Shown: positions 14,878-23,052, counted from the first letter of the stretch. The stretch is 23,213 nucleotides of DNA from an uncultured Acidobacteriota bacterium (GCA_903832475.1 CAILBQ010000727.1:1-23213); one strand, 5' to 3'. Numbers and translations: made by a program. The notes: generated by a model not told the origin, from the sequence alone.

Positions 14878-15783
14878 TTATGCCAAAACGCGCAAGCCGG
14901 TCGACGCCGCTTGCTCATGAGCATGATAACTCGAACGAACCAGCGGACCGGATTCGACGTGGCGGAATCCCATCTTCAAGGCTTCCGTCTTCAGTTCGGC
15001 GAATTCCTTCGGTGTGTAAAGGCGCGCCATGGGCAGGTGATCCTTCGAGGGGCGAAGATACTGGCCGATGGTGAGGATGTCGCAATTGACCTTCGCCAGA
15101 TCGCGGAAGACTTCCAGCAGCTCGACGGTTTCTTCACCGAGACCGACCATGACCCCTGACTTGGTGATGCCCTTGGGGTTCAGCTCTTTGGCGTATTCAA
15201 GCAGGCGCAGGGTGCGCTCGTAGCGCGCGCCGGAGCGGACGACGCGATAGAGACGCGGCACCGATTCGGTGTTGTGATTGAGCACTTCGGGCGCGGCGTC
15301 GACCACGATCTTGATGGCTTCGGGATTGCCCTGAAAGTCGGGGATGAGCACTTCGACGTGGCAGTCCGGAGCCTGCTTGCGGATCTCGTCGATGACCATG
15401 GCGAAGGCGCGTGCGCCCCCCACCAGATCGTCATCGCGATTCACGCTGGTAATGACGGCATGCTTCAGGCCAAGTATTGCTACAGCCTCTGCAACGCGGC
15501 GCGGCTCGTCAAAATCGATGGCGTCGGGGCGGCCCTTGGGGACGGCGCAAAATCCGCAGCGGCGGGTGCACGTGTTGCCCAGCATCATGAAGGTCGCCGT
15601 CTTGTGCTGCCAGCACTCGCCGATGTTGGGGCAATGGGCGCTTTCGCAGACGGTGTGCAGTCCCAGCGAGCGAGCCAGGCGCTTGAGGTCGTGGTAATTT
15701 TCGCCGCTGGGAGCGCGAGCCTTGAGCCATTCCGGCTTGGGCGCCGGGGCTTTGCGGGCCGGTTCGATCTGGATGAGGTCCAT
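14878..15783 (-). CDS. lipA: Lipoyl synthase (radical SAM)
   Basis: LipA inserts two sulfur atoms into octanoyl groups carried by the E2 subunits of 2-oxoacid dehydrogenases and by GcvH, making the lipoyl cofactor. Both iron-sulfur sites are intact in the 301 residues. The auxiliary cluster cysteines are Cys46, Cys51 and Cys57 (CESAHCPNIGEC), and the radical SAM cluster cysteines are Cys72, Cys76 and Cys79 (CTRRCGFC). The C-terminal RSSYHAHEQ supplies the conserved serine that ligates the auxiliary cluster. ATG 15783 is used; a GTG directly before it is equally possible, and AAGGGG lies very close upstream. The octanoyl donor gene lipB is not in this window. The gene is divergent from the HXXEE protein gene and leads into the small membrane protein gene. 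Confidence 0.97.
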   Translation of the reverse strand: MDLIQIEPARKAPAPKPEWLKARAPSGENYHDLKRLARSLGLHTVCESAHCPNIGECWQHKTATFMMLGNTCTRRCGFCAVPKGRPDAIDFDEPRRVAEAVAILGLKHAVITSVNRDDDLVGGARAFAMVIDEIRKQAPDCHVEVLIPDFQGNPEAIKIVVDAAPEVLNHNTESVPRLYRVVRSGARYERTLRLLEYAKELNPKGITKSGVMVGLGEETVELLEVFRDLAKVNCDILTIGQYLRPSKDHLPMARLYTPKEFAELKTEALKMGFRHVESGPLVRSSYHAHEQAASTGLRVLA

Positions 15784-15836
15784 CACCCCTTTATTTTACG
15801 CGGAGAGCGCATGGGCCGTATCAAGGGATGGGTTCG

Positions 15837-16472
15837 ATGGCGGCCAATCGCGAATGGAGTGCCATACTGGATGCGACTTTCTCGAGGCCATCGGTGTTCG
15901 ATCGAATTGTGCGCAACTGGGTCTACGGCGGCTTTCTAGGCGGCATCCTGCTGGCTGCCTTGACGCCTGTGCTGGCGCGGCAATGGCCGTCCTGGCTGAC
16001 CGCCGTCTGGCTCCTGCTGCCCTTGTACATGGTTCACCAGTATGAAGAGTTCGACGACGATCGCTTCCTGCGTTTCGTCAAGGAGCGGATCGGCAAAGGG
16101 AAAGGGCTGCTGAGCCATTCGGCAGTCTTTGTGCTCAATGTCTTTGGCGTGTGGGGGATTCTTGGGGTCGCGTTCTGGCTGGCGGCAACGGTGCGGCCCG
16201 GTCTGGGACTGATGGCGGTGTACCTGGTGCTGGTGAACGCGCTGGTGCATATCATGGCGGCGCTGGTGTTGCGTGTCTACAATCCTGGCCTGCTGACGGC
16301 GGTGCTGGGCTTTGCCCCACTGGGCGTTTGGGGATGGCTAAAGCTGCAGGCGGCAGGCGCGAGTGGGCGCGACCATGCTCTGGGGCTCGCGCTCGGCGTG
16401 GGGGCGCACCTTGTCATTCTCGGATACAGCCGGGCTCACCTGCTGCGGCAAAGGCAAATCGCCGCTTCGTAA
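15837..16472 (+). CDS. HXXEE domain membrane protein
   Basis: The 211-residue protein has about five to six predicted transmembrane segments, including roughly 30-47, 53-67, 94-115, 121-145 and 153-170. It carries the HXXEE motif as HQYEEF (His67, Glu70, Glu71), a second His at 138 in NALVHIMAAL, and a YNPGLLTA turn after it. This layout matches the uncharacterised HXXEE family of integral membrane proteins. The conserved His and Glu residues suggest metal binding or catalysis in the membrane, but function is unknown. Start ATG 15837 was preferred to ATG 15828 because AAGGG sits 9 bases before the former and directly abuts the latter. Its stop codon is one base away from the stop of the convergent MpaB-like gene, leaving no room for separate terminators. 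Confidence 0.82.
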   Translation: MAANREWSAILDATFSRPSVFDRIVRNWVYGGFLGGILLAALTPVLARQWPSWLTAVWLLLPLYMVHQYEEFDDDRFLRFVKERIGKGKGLLSHSAVFVLNVFGVWGILGVAFWLAATVRPGLGLMAVYLVLVNALVHIMAALVLRVYNPGLLTAVLGFAPLGVWGWLKLQAAGASGRDHALGLALGVGAHLVILGYSRAHLLRQRQIAAS

Positions 16473-16473
16473 G

Positions 16474-17442
16474 TCACTCGCCTTCCAGTTCTGTGAACAT
16501 CAAGCGCGGCTGCCCCATCCAGAAGCGGTTGCTGGCTTGGGTGATCAGCCCAGGCGCCCGATGTTGCATGCGGCTTCGCGCCTCCCAGAAAGGGCCGACA
16601 AGGCGAAGGGCGACAGGCAGCCGGGCATAGAGCCGGGGCAGTCTTGCACCTGCCCGAGCGGCGGAAGCCTGGATGGATGAATCAAAGGGCAGCTCGAATT
16701 CGCGGCGCAGACGCTCCGGCATCCATGCGGCTGTGAGGTCGCGATACCATGCCGGCACGGGGACCCAGGAGCCGCGACCGTGCAGAACCCTGTAGGCCAG
16801 TTCGCGGGAGAGCGCGTTGACGCCGAGGCGATCGGAATTCACCATGTCGTCAACGTAGGCTTGAAAGGCGTTCCAATCCGGCGGCAGGACTTCGGCGGGG
16901 ATGCCAAACAGAGCCGCCATGGTCTTGCTTTCGATGTAATACGTCTCGCGCTGCTGCTGCGGCAGGTGTAAGACAGCGTCATACGCCATCACCGCGCTGT
17001 CAACCAGCGTTGCAAATACCCAGATCAGCGCGTGCATTTCATTCGCCTGGTACGGAGAGCCCTCTGCATAACCGGCCACCGGCGCGGGCAGGCCGCCGCG
17101 GATGCGAGTATGCAGCCGATACAGCGAGCGCGACGCGGCAAGCGCCTGACCTCGGCTGCCGAAAACCATGGTGAAGACCACGCGGAAGGTGTTGTGGAAG
17201 CGGGCCAGCGGGTCGTTGCGCAGGTTGGAATGCTGATCGAGCGCCGCAGCCACCCAGGGATGGGCAAGCTGCAGCAGCGAGGCCCTTCCTGCGCCGAGAA
17301 ACAAGGCCGACTCGCGATTGATCTTCCAGGTGATTGAATCCGGCCCGAAGATGCCTGCGCGTGGGTCAACCGTCGTTTCGGCGACGCATTGCCAGAGGCT
17401 CTCGATGGCCGCCCGGGAGACGGGTTGCGAAGGAAGATCCAT
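16474..17442 (-). CDS. MpaB/DUF2236-type oxygenase-like protein
   Basis: This 322-residue protein shows the pattern of the DUF2236 (oxygenase MpaB / rubber oxygenase-like) family. GAGRASLLQLAHPWVAAALDQHS contains His61 and His71; LYRLHTRIRGG contains His111; NEMHALIWVFATLVDSA contains His137. In the family such histidines belong to a mostly helical domain that can bind heme or another cofactor; I cannot tell which applies here. There is no signal peptide or clear membrane segment, and the C-terminal part is Arg-rich. The start is uncertain: ATG 17442 begins the family-like region, while a GTG at 17505 is an in-frame alternative that would overlap the divergent TPR-like gene. Substrate is unknown. 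Confidence 0.75.
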   Translation of the reverse strand: MDLPSQPVSRAAIESLWQCVAETTVDPRAGIFGPDSITWKINRESALFLGAGRASLLQLAHPWVAAALDQHSNLRNDPLARFHNTFRVVFTMVFGSRGQALAASRSLYRLHTRIRGGLPAPVAGYAEGSPYQANEMHALIWVFATLVDSAVMAYDAVLHLPQQQRETYYIESKTMAALFGIPAEVLPPDWNAFQAYVDDMVNSDRLGVNALSRELAYRVLHGRGSWVPVPAWYRDLTAAWMPERLRREFELPFDSSIQASAARAGARLPRLYARLPVALRLVGPFWEARSRMQHRAPGLITQASNRFWMGQPRLMFTELEGE

Positions 17443-17526
17443 TCTCAGCAAGTTTAATTCTGTAATCGAGGATCCGGGATAGGGTACAGTTTGATGATCC
17501 TGCACATCGCCAGTCCGGAGTTCCCC

Positions 17527-18582
17527 ATGGCCGACGACATGAAACCGAACGATTCGCCGGCCAAGAAAATCATGGGCTGGGTTGGAACGACGTCAGCCTT
17601 GATTGGCCTAAGCGCCAGCATCCTGGGCGGGGTGCGCTGGTTTGAGAACCGCCATGCACAGCAGGCGGAACTGGCTGCAAAGATGGCTGTCGCACAGAAG
17701 CAGGCTAGCGTGGGCGATTACCTGGCCTCGGTTCGCAGTTACGACGCAATTCTGACAGATCATCCGCTCAACCCGTCCGCCTTGCAGCAGCAATTGAGCG
17801 TGACCATGACCTGGGTCGAAAATTTCGAAGTGACAGGGGCCGATAATCAGAGCATCGACGCGACGGCAGCGGCTGAGTTGGACCAGATCTTCCAGATTCT
17901 CGATGCCGGGTTGAGCCGAACCAAGGGCGTGGAAGCGGCCGATGTGCAAGCGCATCTCGGTTGGGCGCACTGGCTCAACCAGCACATCGCCGAACGCGAA
18001 TTTGGCCACGTTGCCGAACAGAACCTGCGCGCAGCGCTGCAGGTCGATCCGACCAACGTGTATGCGAACGCCATGTTGGGCAACTGGATGCTCCAGAACG
18101 GCGGAGATCGGACTGAAGCGGTCAACCACTTCCGCACCGCAGTGGCTACGGGCAAGGTGCGACCCTTCGTAAGGCGCTTTGAGATAGGCGGGCTATCTCA
18201 TGACGAGGGTCCACTGCTGCCTGAGTTATTTCGGACAGCCAATGAGATGCGCAAAGATGGCGAGCCGCTCGACGATCTGAGCCGCAGCCGTGTCCTGTAT
18301 TACTGCCTGAACCCCCCGTTTACAGAGGAAGAGACACTTTCAGCGGTGCTTACTTCCGTGGCGGAAGATGATGCGTGGAAGACCTATCAATGGCTCGTTG
18401 CAGGCCTCGAGCCAAAACGGCCGCAAACGACAAGCGACTACATCCACGCCACGCTACTCAGGGTTTCAGGGCATAAAAGCGAAGCGCTCGCGGTCTATCG
18501 CACGTTGCTGCACAACGACAATTCATATGGCCGGATTGCAGAACTGGCCGGCAAGCAGATCGCCGACCTTACGAAAAACTAG
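17527..18582 (+). CDS. Membrane-anchored TPR-like protein, unknown function
   Basis: I do not recognise a named family. The 351-residue product has one N-terminal transmembrane helix (about 15-37, GWVGTTSALIGLSASILGG) behind a short charged tail, then a soluble helical region. Two stretches look like TPR repeats: about 48-82 (AQKQASVGDYLASVRSYDAI and on) and about 143-195 (AEQNLRAALQVDPTNVYANA and on, with the AxxxHFRTA helix). The C-terminal ALAVYRTLLHND suggests another helix pair near 320-340. TPR proteins usually hold protein partners, so this may be an envelope scaffold. ATG 17527 was chosen because GGAG (17517-17520) lies 6 bases upstream; an ATG 12 codons earlier lacks this. Its stop lies 5 bases from the stop of the convergent S9 peptidase gene. 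Confidence 0.72.
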   Translation: MADDMKPNDSPAKKIMGWVGTTSALIGLSASILGGVRWFENRHAQQAELAAKMAVAQKQASVGDYLASVRSYDAILTDHPLNPSALQQQLSVTMTWVENFEVTGADNQSIDATAAAELDQIFQILDAGLSRTKGVEAADVQAHLGWAHWLNQHIAEREFGHVAEQNLRAALQVDPTNVYANAMLGNWMLQNGGDRTEAVNHFRTAVATGKVRPFVRRFEIGGLSHDEGPLLPELFRTANEMRKDGEPLDDLSRSRVLYYCLNPPFTEEETLSAVLTSVAEDDAWKTYQWLVAGLEPKRPQTTSDYIHATLLRVSGHKSEALAVYRTLLHNDNSYGRIAELAGKQIADLTKN

Positions 18583-18587
18583 GCTTT

Positions 18588-20696
18588 TTATTTCGCTGCG
18601 ACGGCCATGGCTTTGGCGGGCTCGGCAACAGGCGCGGGCGTCGCCGGAGTCGATTTGCCCATCACGTAATGGTCGTACCAGGCCAGCCAGCGTTCGTAGC
18701 GATCGCGAATGAAGCTGGGCCGGGTAAAGCCGTGGAACTGGCCGGGATAGACGATGAGTTCGGTCGGGATATGCAGCGACTTGAGCGCCTGGTACATCTG
18801 TTCGCCGCCGATGATGGGCACGTTGAAGTCGTTGGTGCCGCCCATGTAAAGGGTTGGCGTGTGCATGCGCTTGTCGGCTTCGAGCAGAGGGTAGCTGAGC
18901 TTGAGGTAGAGGTCGCGGGCTTTCCACGGCACGCCGAGTTCGTTGTCATACTGCAGGATGTACTGATCGGCTCCGTAATACGAGAGTGGGGCGGCCGAGC
19001 CCGCGCCGCTGATGGCGGCTTTGAAGCGGTTGTCCGAAGCCGTCGTGTAGTCGGTGAGGATGCCGCCGTAGCTCCAGCCGCCGATGCCCAGCTTGTTGGG
19101 ATCAGCCACGCCCATCTTCACCACTTCGTCAACGGCGCCGAGCAGGTCGATGACTTCGAGATGGCCCCAGTCGGCGAAGATGGCTTTGGCATAGTCCTGG
19201 CCGCGGCCGGAACTGCCGCGGTAGTTCACGTTGATTTCCGCGTAGCCGTGGGCCGCGAACCACTGCCGTTCAAAGGCGAAGCTATGGCCATCCTGGCCGT
19301 TGGGTCCTCCGTGAATAAAGAGGATGGTGGGCACCTTGTCGCCCTGCTTGTAGCCAACGGGCTTGGTGAGCAGGCCGTGAACCTCCGTGCCGTCTTTGCT
19401 GTGCGAGGTGAAGTCTTCCGTGGGCACCAGGATCAGTTCGGCCAGCAGCGCATCGTTGACGCCGGTGATCTTTCGCAACGAGGTCCCCTCGAGCGCAAAG
19501 ACTTCGCCGGTGTGGGTGTCGTCCTGGTGGATGACGGCGATGTGGCCGCCAACGCATTCAATTGCGGAAGTCGTTCCGGCCTCGGAGAGCAGGCGATGGG
19601 CGCCGGTGCCGTTGATTTCGACCTCGGCCGGATACTCCGACCGGTCGTCGTTGACCAGGTAAATCAGCTTGCCATCGGGAAGGAAGCAAGGCTGGCTCGC
19701 GCTGCGATCGAGCTTCGAAGCAGGATAGGTTGCCTTGCCCTCCAGCGTGACCAGCGCGGGCTTGGCCTGGCTGTAGGCGCCGAGTTCAGGAGTGGCGCCC
19801 TGGGTATAGGCGATGGTTTTCGAGTCGGGCGACCAGGCCAGGCGGCCGCCGTCGGGACCGGCCCAGGAGGTCAGCTTCTTCGCGGCCGAGCCGGGCTTGG
19901 ACGCAGCGACAAACACGTCGTTGTTGTCGGTGCGATCCGGGTCTTCGTCGTGATTCGAGACGTAGGCGATCCACGCGCCGTCGGGTGACCACTGGGCGTT
20001 TTCTTCGTCTACATTTTTGTCGGTGGTCAGCTTTTCGAGTTTCTGCGAGGCAATTTCGTAGAGGTAGAGAGCCTGGCGCTGATCGTTGCCCAGGTAGCCG
20101 TGAATGTCCTGCTTGAAGTGATAGCGGTCAATCACGATGGGCTTGGGCGGCGCTGGAGGCTTGCCTTCTTCGGCATCCGGTTCCGTTTTGGGTTCAAGAG
20201 AGAGCAGCAGGCGCTTGCTGTCGGGCGACCAGGCATAGTCCTGCAACTCCCAGCCGGTAATGCCGGTGAACTGTTCCGCTTCGCCGCCCATGCGGTTCAA
20301 CACCCACACCTGGGTGCCTTTGGCTTTGCCGGGGCGCGAAGACAGGAAAGAAATGTACTTGCCGTCGGGGCTGAACTGAGGCCGTGAAGCCCCCTCCTTG
20401 CCAAAGGTAAGCTGCATGGCCGAAGAGCCATCCCAGCGCTGCATCCAGAGATCGGAGTGATTCTTGTCCTCCTTGGTATCGGCGCGGGAAACGGAGTAGA
20501 TCAGCCACGCACCATCGGGAGAGAGGGTGGGGCTGCCAACACGCGCGATTTTGGCCAGGTCGTCGAGCGAAATGGTTCGTTTGGCGGAAGTTTCCGCTGC
20601 CGCGCTGATCGTCGTAAGCAGCAGGGCGGCAAGGAAAAGGCTGAGCGACGCAAATTTGAGACGGCGGGAAACAGGGGAAAGGCTCGAAGGGCGCAT
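18588..20696 (-). CDS. Exported S9C-type peptidase (acylaminoacyl/dipeptidyl peptidase-like)
   Basis: This is a serine peptidase of the prolyl oligopeptidase clan. The 702 residues comprise a signal peptide (about 1-34), a beta-propeller domain built of PD40/WD40-like blades with repeated SPDG or SPDS turns near 59, 109, 157, 237, 289 and 340, and a C-terminal alpha/beta-hydrolase domain (about 440-685). The triad is Ser542 in GGWSYGG, Asp623 in GGTNDFNVP and His655 in GQFHGF. HGGPNGQDG (462-470) supplies the oxyanion region. It ends in an Ala/Pro-rich tail. Family members remove acylated or dipeptide N-terminal groups from short peptides; exact specificity is not visible. Start ATG 20696 gives a clean signal peptide. 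It is divergent from the DsbA-like gene across 128 bases. Confidence 0.92.
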   Translation of the reverse strand: MRPSSLSPVSRRLKFASLSLFLAALLLTTISAAAETSAKRTISLDDLAKIARVGSPTLSPDGAWLIYSVSRADTKEDKNHSDLWMQRWDGSSAMQLTFGKEGASRPQFSPDGKYISFLSSRPGKAKGTQVWVLNRMGGEAEQFTGITGWELQDYAWSPDSKRLLLSLEPKTEPDAEEGKPPAPPKPIVIDRYHFKQDIHGYLGNDQRQALYLYEIASQKLEKLTTDKNVDEENAQWSPDGAWIAYVSNHDEDPDRTDNNDVFVAASKPGSAAKKLTSWAGPDGGRLAWSPDSKTIAYTQGATPELGAYSQAKPALVTLEGKATYPASKLDRSASQPCFLPDGKLIYLVNDDRSEYPAEVEINGTGAHRLLSEAGTTSAIECVGGHIAVIHQDDTHTGEVFALEGTSLRKITGVNDALLAELILVPTEDFTSHSKDGTEVHGLLTKPVGYKQGDKVPTILFIHGGPNGQDGHSFAFERQWFAAHGYAEINVNYRGSSGRGQDYAKAIFADWGHLEVIDLLGAVDEVVKMGVADPNKLGIGGWSYGGILTDYTTASDNRFKAAISGAGSAAPLSYYGADQYILQYDNELGVPWKARDLYLKLSYPLLEADKRMHTPTLYMGGTNDFNVPIIGGEQMYQALKSLHIPTELIVYPGQFHGFTRPSFIRDRYERWLAWYDHYVMGKSTPATPAPVAEPAKAMAVAAK

Positions 20697-20812
20697 TTCC
20701 GGAGCTTAGCATCGGCTGCCAGCGAGTGGAGCAGGAAATTTAACCGAATGGACGGCTGACTCTACGACAAAGGCTTGCGGCCTGCTCGATCCTGCAATAA
20801 TGACAGAGGGAA

Positions 20813-20818
20813 AGGTGG
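20813..20818 (+). promoter_or_regulatory. Ribosome binding site that fixes the DsbA-like TTG start
   Basis: AGGTGG lies 6 bases before TTG 20825. The in-frame ATG at 20846 has no ribosome binding site, so the TTG is the better start. Confidence 0.65.
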
Positions 20819-20824
20819 TTTCCG

Positions 20825-21778
20825 TTGCAATTTGTTTCGGTTCGCATGGCGATGTTCGCCGCTGTCTTGGGGCTCTCGCTCACGGTTGGGTGCAAGGCGC
20901 AGGACGCCGCATCGAAGGCTATTCAGGATCCTGCCCTGGAGCGCAAGATCGATGTGCTCGTTCGTGGCAAGTTCAACATACCCGCCGAGTACGTCTTGAT
21001 GCTGGGAACCCGCAAAGCGAGCAACATCCCCGGCTACGACACGCTGCAGGTGACCGTATCCCGCGATGGACACTCGACGCCGATCGACTTTCTTATCTCG
21101 ACCGACAACAAGTCCCTGGCGCGGTTGGAAACCTTTGACCTGACCAACATCCCGGCGCAGAACATTTCCATCGCGAATCGTCCCATCCGAGGCAATCCTG
21201 AAGCCAAGGTGACGGTGATCAACTTCGACGACCTGGAGTGCCCATACTGCGCGCGCATGCACCAGGAGCTGTTTCCGCGCACCTTGGAGCGCTACAAGGA
21301 CACGGTTCGCTTTGTGTACAAGGATGACCCGCTGACCGAGATTCATCCCTGGGCGCTGCATGCGGCCGTCGATTCGGGATGTCTTGCCGACCAGAACGGC
21401 AGCGCCTACTGGGGTTATGTGGATTACATGCATGCGCACGGGCAGGAAGTTACCGGAGAAGATCGCAATGTTCAAAAGAGCTATGCCGTGCTGGATAAGA
21501 TAGCCAGGGAGCAGGGCAAGATCTTTTCGCTGGATGCGGCCAAGCTCGATGCCTGCCTGACCAAGCAGGACGATGCGGCGGTTCGCGCGTCGATGAAGGA
21601 TGCGGATGCGCTGGGGATTGAAGGCACTCCGTACCTGTTTGTGGATGGCGAAAAGATCAACGGCGCGCTGCCCGCGGAACAGGTCTGGATGGTGATCGAT
21701 CGCGCGCTGCGCGCGGCCGGCGTGCAGCCTCCGCCGCCGCCCGCGGCGCCGATGCCGACTCCGACCTTAAACAATTAG
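20825..21778 (+). CDS. DsbA-like thioredoxin-fold lipoprotein
   Basis: This 317-residue exported thiol-disulfide protein belongs to the DsbA/Thioredoxin_4 group. A signal sequence (1-22) ends at a lipobox-like TVGC with Cys23, so it is probably lipid-anchored; the threonine at -3 makes the lipobox imperfect. An N-terminal extra domain of about 80 residues (36-108) precedes the thioredoxin fold (about 118-300). The active site is CPYC (Cys139, Cys142) in DDLECPYCARMH, and the cis-proline is Pro269 in GIEGTPYLFVDG. Cys186 and Cys244 could form a second disulfide. The tail is proline-rich (VQPPPPPAAPMPTPTLNN). It may oxidise or isomerise disulfides in exported proteins. Translation starts at TTG with a good ribosome binding site. 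It is followed after 95 bases by the SurA-like gene, probably in one operon. Confidence 0.88.
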   Translation: MQFVSVRMAMFAAVLGLSLTVGCKAQDAASKAIQDPALERKIDVLVRGKFNIPAEYVLMLGTRKASNIPGYDTLQVTVSRDGHSTPIDFLISTDNKSLARLETFDLTNIPAQNISIANRPIRGNPEAKVTVINFDDLECPYCARMHQELFPRTLERYKDTVRFVYKDDPLTEIHPWALHAAVDSGCLADQNGSAYWGYVDYMHAHGQEVTGEDRNVQKSYAVLDKIAREQGKIFSLDAAKLDACLTKQDDAAVRASMKDADALGIEGTPYLFVDGEKINGALPAEQVWMVIDRALRAAGVQPPPPPAAPMPTPTLNN

Positions 21779-21860
21779 CAAAAGGCGTGGTTCCGGTCCG
21801 TCTATCAAGCTCGACGAGTTATCCTGATTGCTTAGGGTTGCGTCGAGTTGCCGGCCAGCC

Positions 21861-21865
21861 AGGAG
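21861..21865 (+). promoter_or_regulatory. Ribosome binding site that fixes the SurA-like TTG start
   Basis: AGGAG lies 8 bases before TTG 21874. That start gives a positively charged n-region and a lipoprotein signal; the more distal GTG 21787 adds 29 residues with no signal-like character. Confidence 0.65.
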
Positions 21866-21873
21866 ATTTCAGG

Positions 21874-22968
21874 TTGTCTTGTACTCATCGAAATGTTATC
21901 CGTGTTCGGCATGCCAGTGTGCTCAATCTATCCACGGTGCTGCTCGGCGCAAGCTTATTATCGTCCGTTGTCATCGGCTGCAAGCCGGCTCCGTCGCCGG
22001 AAGTCATGGCTACGGTGAACGGCAAGCAGATCGTGCAGGCCGATCTGGATCGTATCTACAAGCAAAGCCTGGGAGACTCCGCGCAGGCGCCTTCGAAAGA
22101 AGAGGCAGAACTGCAGCGGCTGAACATTCTTCACCAGATGATTCAGGAAGAGATTGAGCAGCAGCGCGCAGCCAAGTTGAACCTGGTGGCGACGGACGAA
22201 GAAGTCGACGCCAAACTCACCGACATGAAGGTTCCGCTGACGCAGGAAGAGTTTGACCGCCAGCTGAAAGAGAAGAATCTCACCCTGGACGATCTGCGCA
22301 AGGAGATTCGCAGAACCCTGACCAGGAACAAACTGGTGAACAAAGAGATCGAATCCAAGATCAACATCACCGATGCCGAGATCAGCAACTACTACAACGC
22401 TCACAAGAGCGGCTTCAACCTGATTGAGCCTGACTATCACCTGGAACGCATCATTGTTACCAATGAGCCCGCGCAGCAGACCACCAACCTGCAAAACAAT
22501 AAGGCGACCAACGACGCTGATGCCAGGAAGAAGATGCAGATGCTGCGCAATCGCCTGGACAGCGGAGAAGACTTCAGTTCGGTAGCGGCGCGGTTTTCAG
22601 AGGATCCGAACAGCAGCAGTAATGGCGGAGACCTGGGCTTTGTGCCCGACTCCAATCTACGGGTCGATCCGCTGGTCTACGACGCGATCACCAAGCTGAA
22701 GGCGGGGCAGACGACCGACACATTACCGATCTATCGCGTCGAAGGGTCCAACAAAAAAGTGGTCGGTTACCAGATCTTCCTCTTGCTGGAGAAGCGGCCG
22801 GCAGGTCAGCGCGAATTGAACGATCCTCGCGTGCAGAACGGCATCCGCCAACAGCTGCGCAACAGTCACGCGCAACTGCTTGAGAATGCCTACTCGGAAA
22901 TGTTGTACAACGAGGCGAAAATTCATAACTACCTGGCGGAGCAGATCTTGCGCGACGGCGGCAAGTAA
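21874..22968 (+). CDS. SurA-like parvulin peptidyl-prolyl isomerase lipoprotein
   Basis: The 364-residue protein is a periplasmic folding factor of the SurA/PrsA type. It has a lipoprotein signal ending in VIGC with Cys36 as the lipid site, then a SurA N-terminal chaperone region (about 44-165, starting EVMATVNGKQIVQADLDR), a parvulin-type prolyl isomerase domain (about 175-298), and a C-terminal helix (about 300-360) that would pack on the N-terminal region. The parvulin signature FSEDPNSSSNGGDLGFV (231-247) is clear. An insertion rich in Asn/Thr/Gln (about 189-205) lengthens a loop of the isomerase domain. SurA of enteric bacteria is soluble, so lipid anchoring makes this closer in layout to PrsA. 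TTG 21874 is chosen on its ribosome binding site. It follows the DsbA-like gene and ends at a strong terminator. Confidence 0.9.
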   Translation: MSCTHRNVIRVRHASVLNLSTVLLGASLLSSVVIGCKPAPSPEVMATVNGKQIVQADLDRIYKQSLGDSAQAPSKEEAELQRLNILHQMIQEEIEQQRAAKLNLVATDEEVDAKLTDMKVPLTQEEFDRQLKEKNLTLDDLRKEIRRTLTRNKLVNKEIESKINITDAEISNYYNAHKSGFNLIEPDYHLERIIVTNEPAQQTTNLQNNKATNDADARKKMQMLRNRLDSGEDFSSVAARFSEDPNSSSNGGDLGFVPDSNLRVDPLVYDAITKLKAGQTTDTLPIYRVEGSNKKVVGYQIFLLLEKRPAGQRELNDPRVQNGIRQQLRNSHAQLLENAYSEMLYNEAKIHNYLAEQILRDGGK

Positions 22969-23020
22969 GCGGCGATCGATTCGGCTGTTCAATGGCGATG
23001 TCAGCGTAACGCCATTTTGG

Positions 23021-23052
23021 AAGACCCAGGACAAATCTGCCTTGGGTCTTTT
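23021..23052 (+). terminator. Intrinsic terminator of the DsbA-like/SurA-like unit
   Basis: AAGACCCAGG (23021-23030) pairs with CCTTGGGTCTT (23040-23050) with a single-base bulge around a 9-base loop, and the stem runs into TCTTTTG. It lies 52 bases after the SurA-like stop codon. It also reads as a hairpin on the minus strand, so it could act in both directions. Confidence 0.75.

Noticed and set aside
18571..18596. Bidirectional terminator between the TPR-like and S9C genes
   Set aside because: Only an AAAAA/TTTTT pairing is present, with no GC stem.
18669..19988. 439-codon open frame on the plus strand
   Set aside because: It is antisense to the S9C peptidase, whose catalytic triad and propeller repeats are intact.
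20775..20801. Sigma-70-type promoter for the DsbA-like gene (TTGCGG and AATAAT)
   Set aside because: The -35 matches only three positions and the spacer is 15 bases, too weak to list as a feature.
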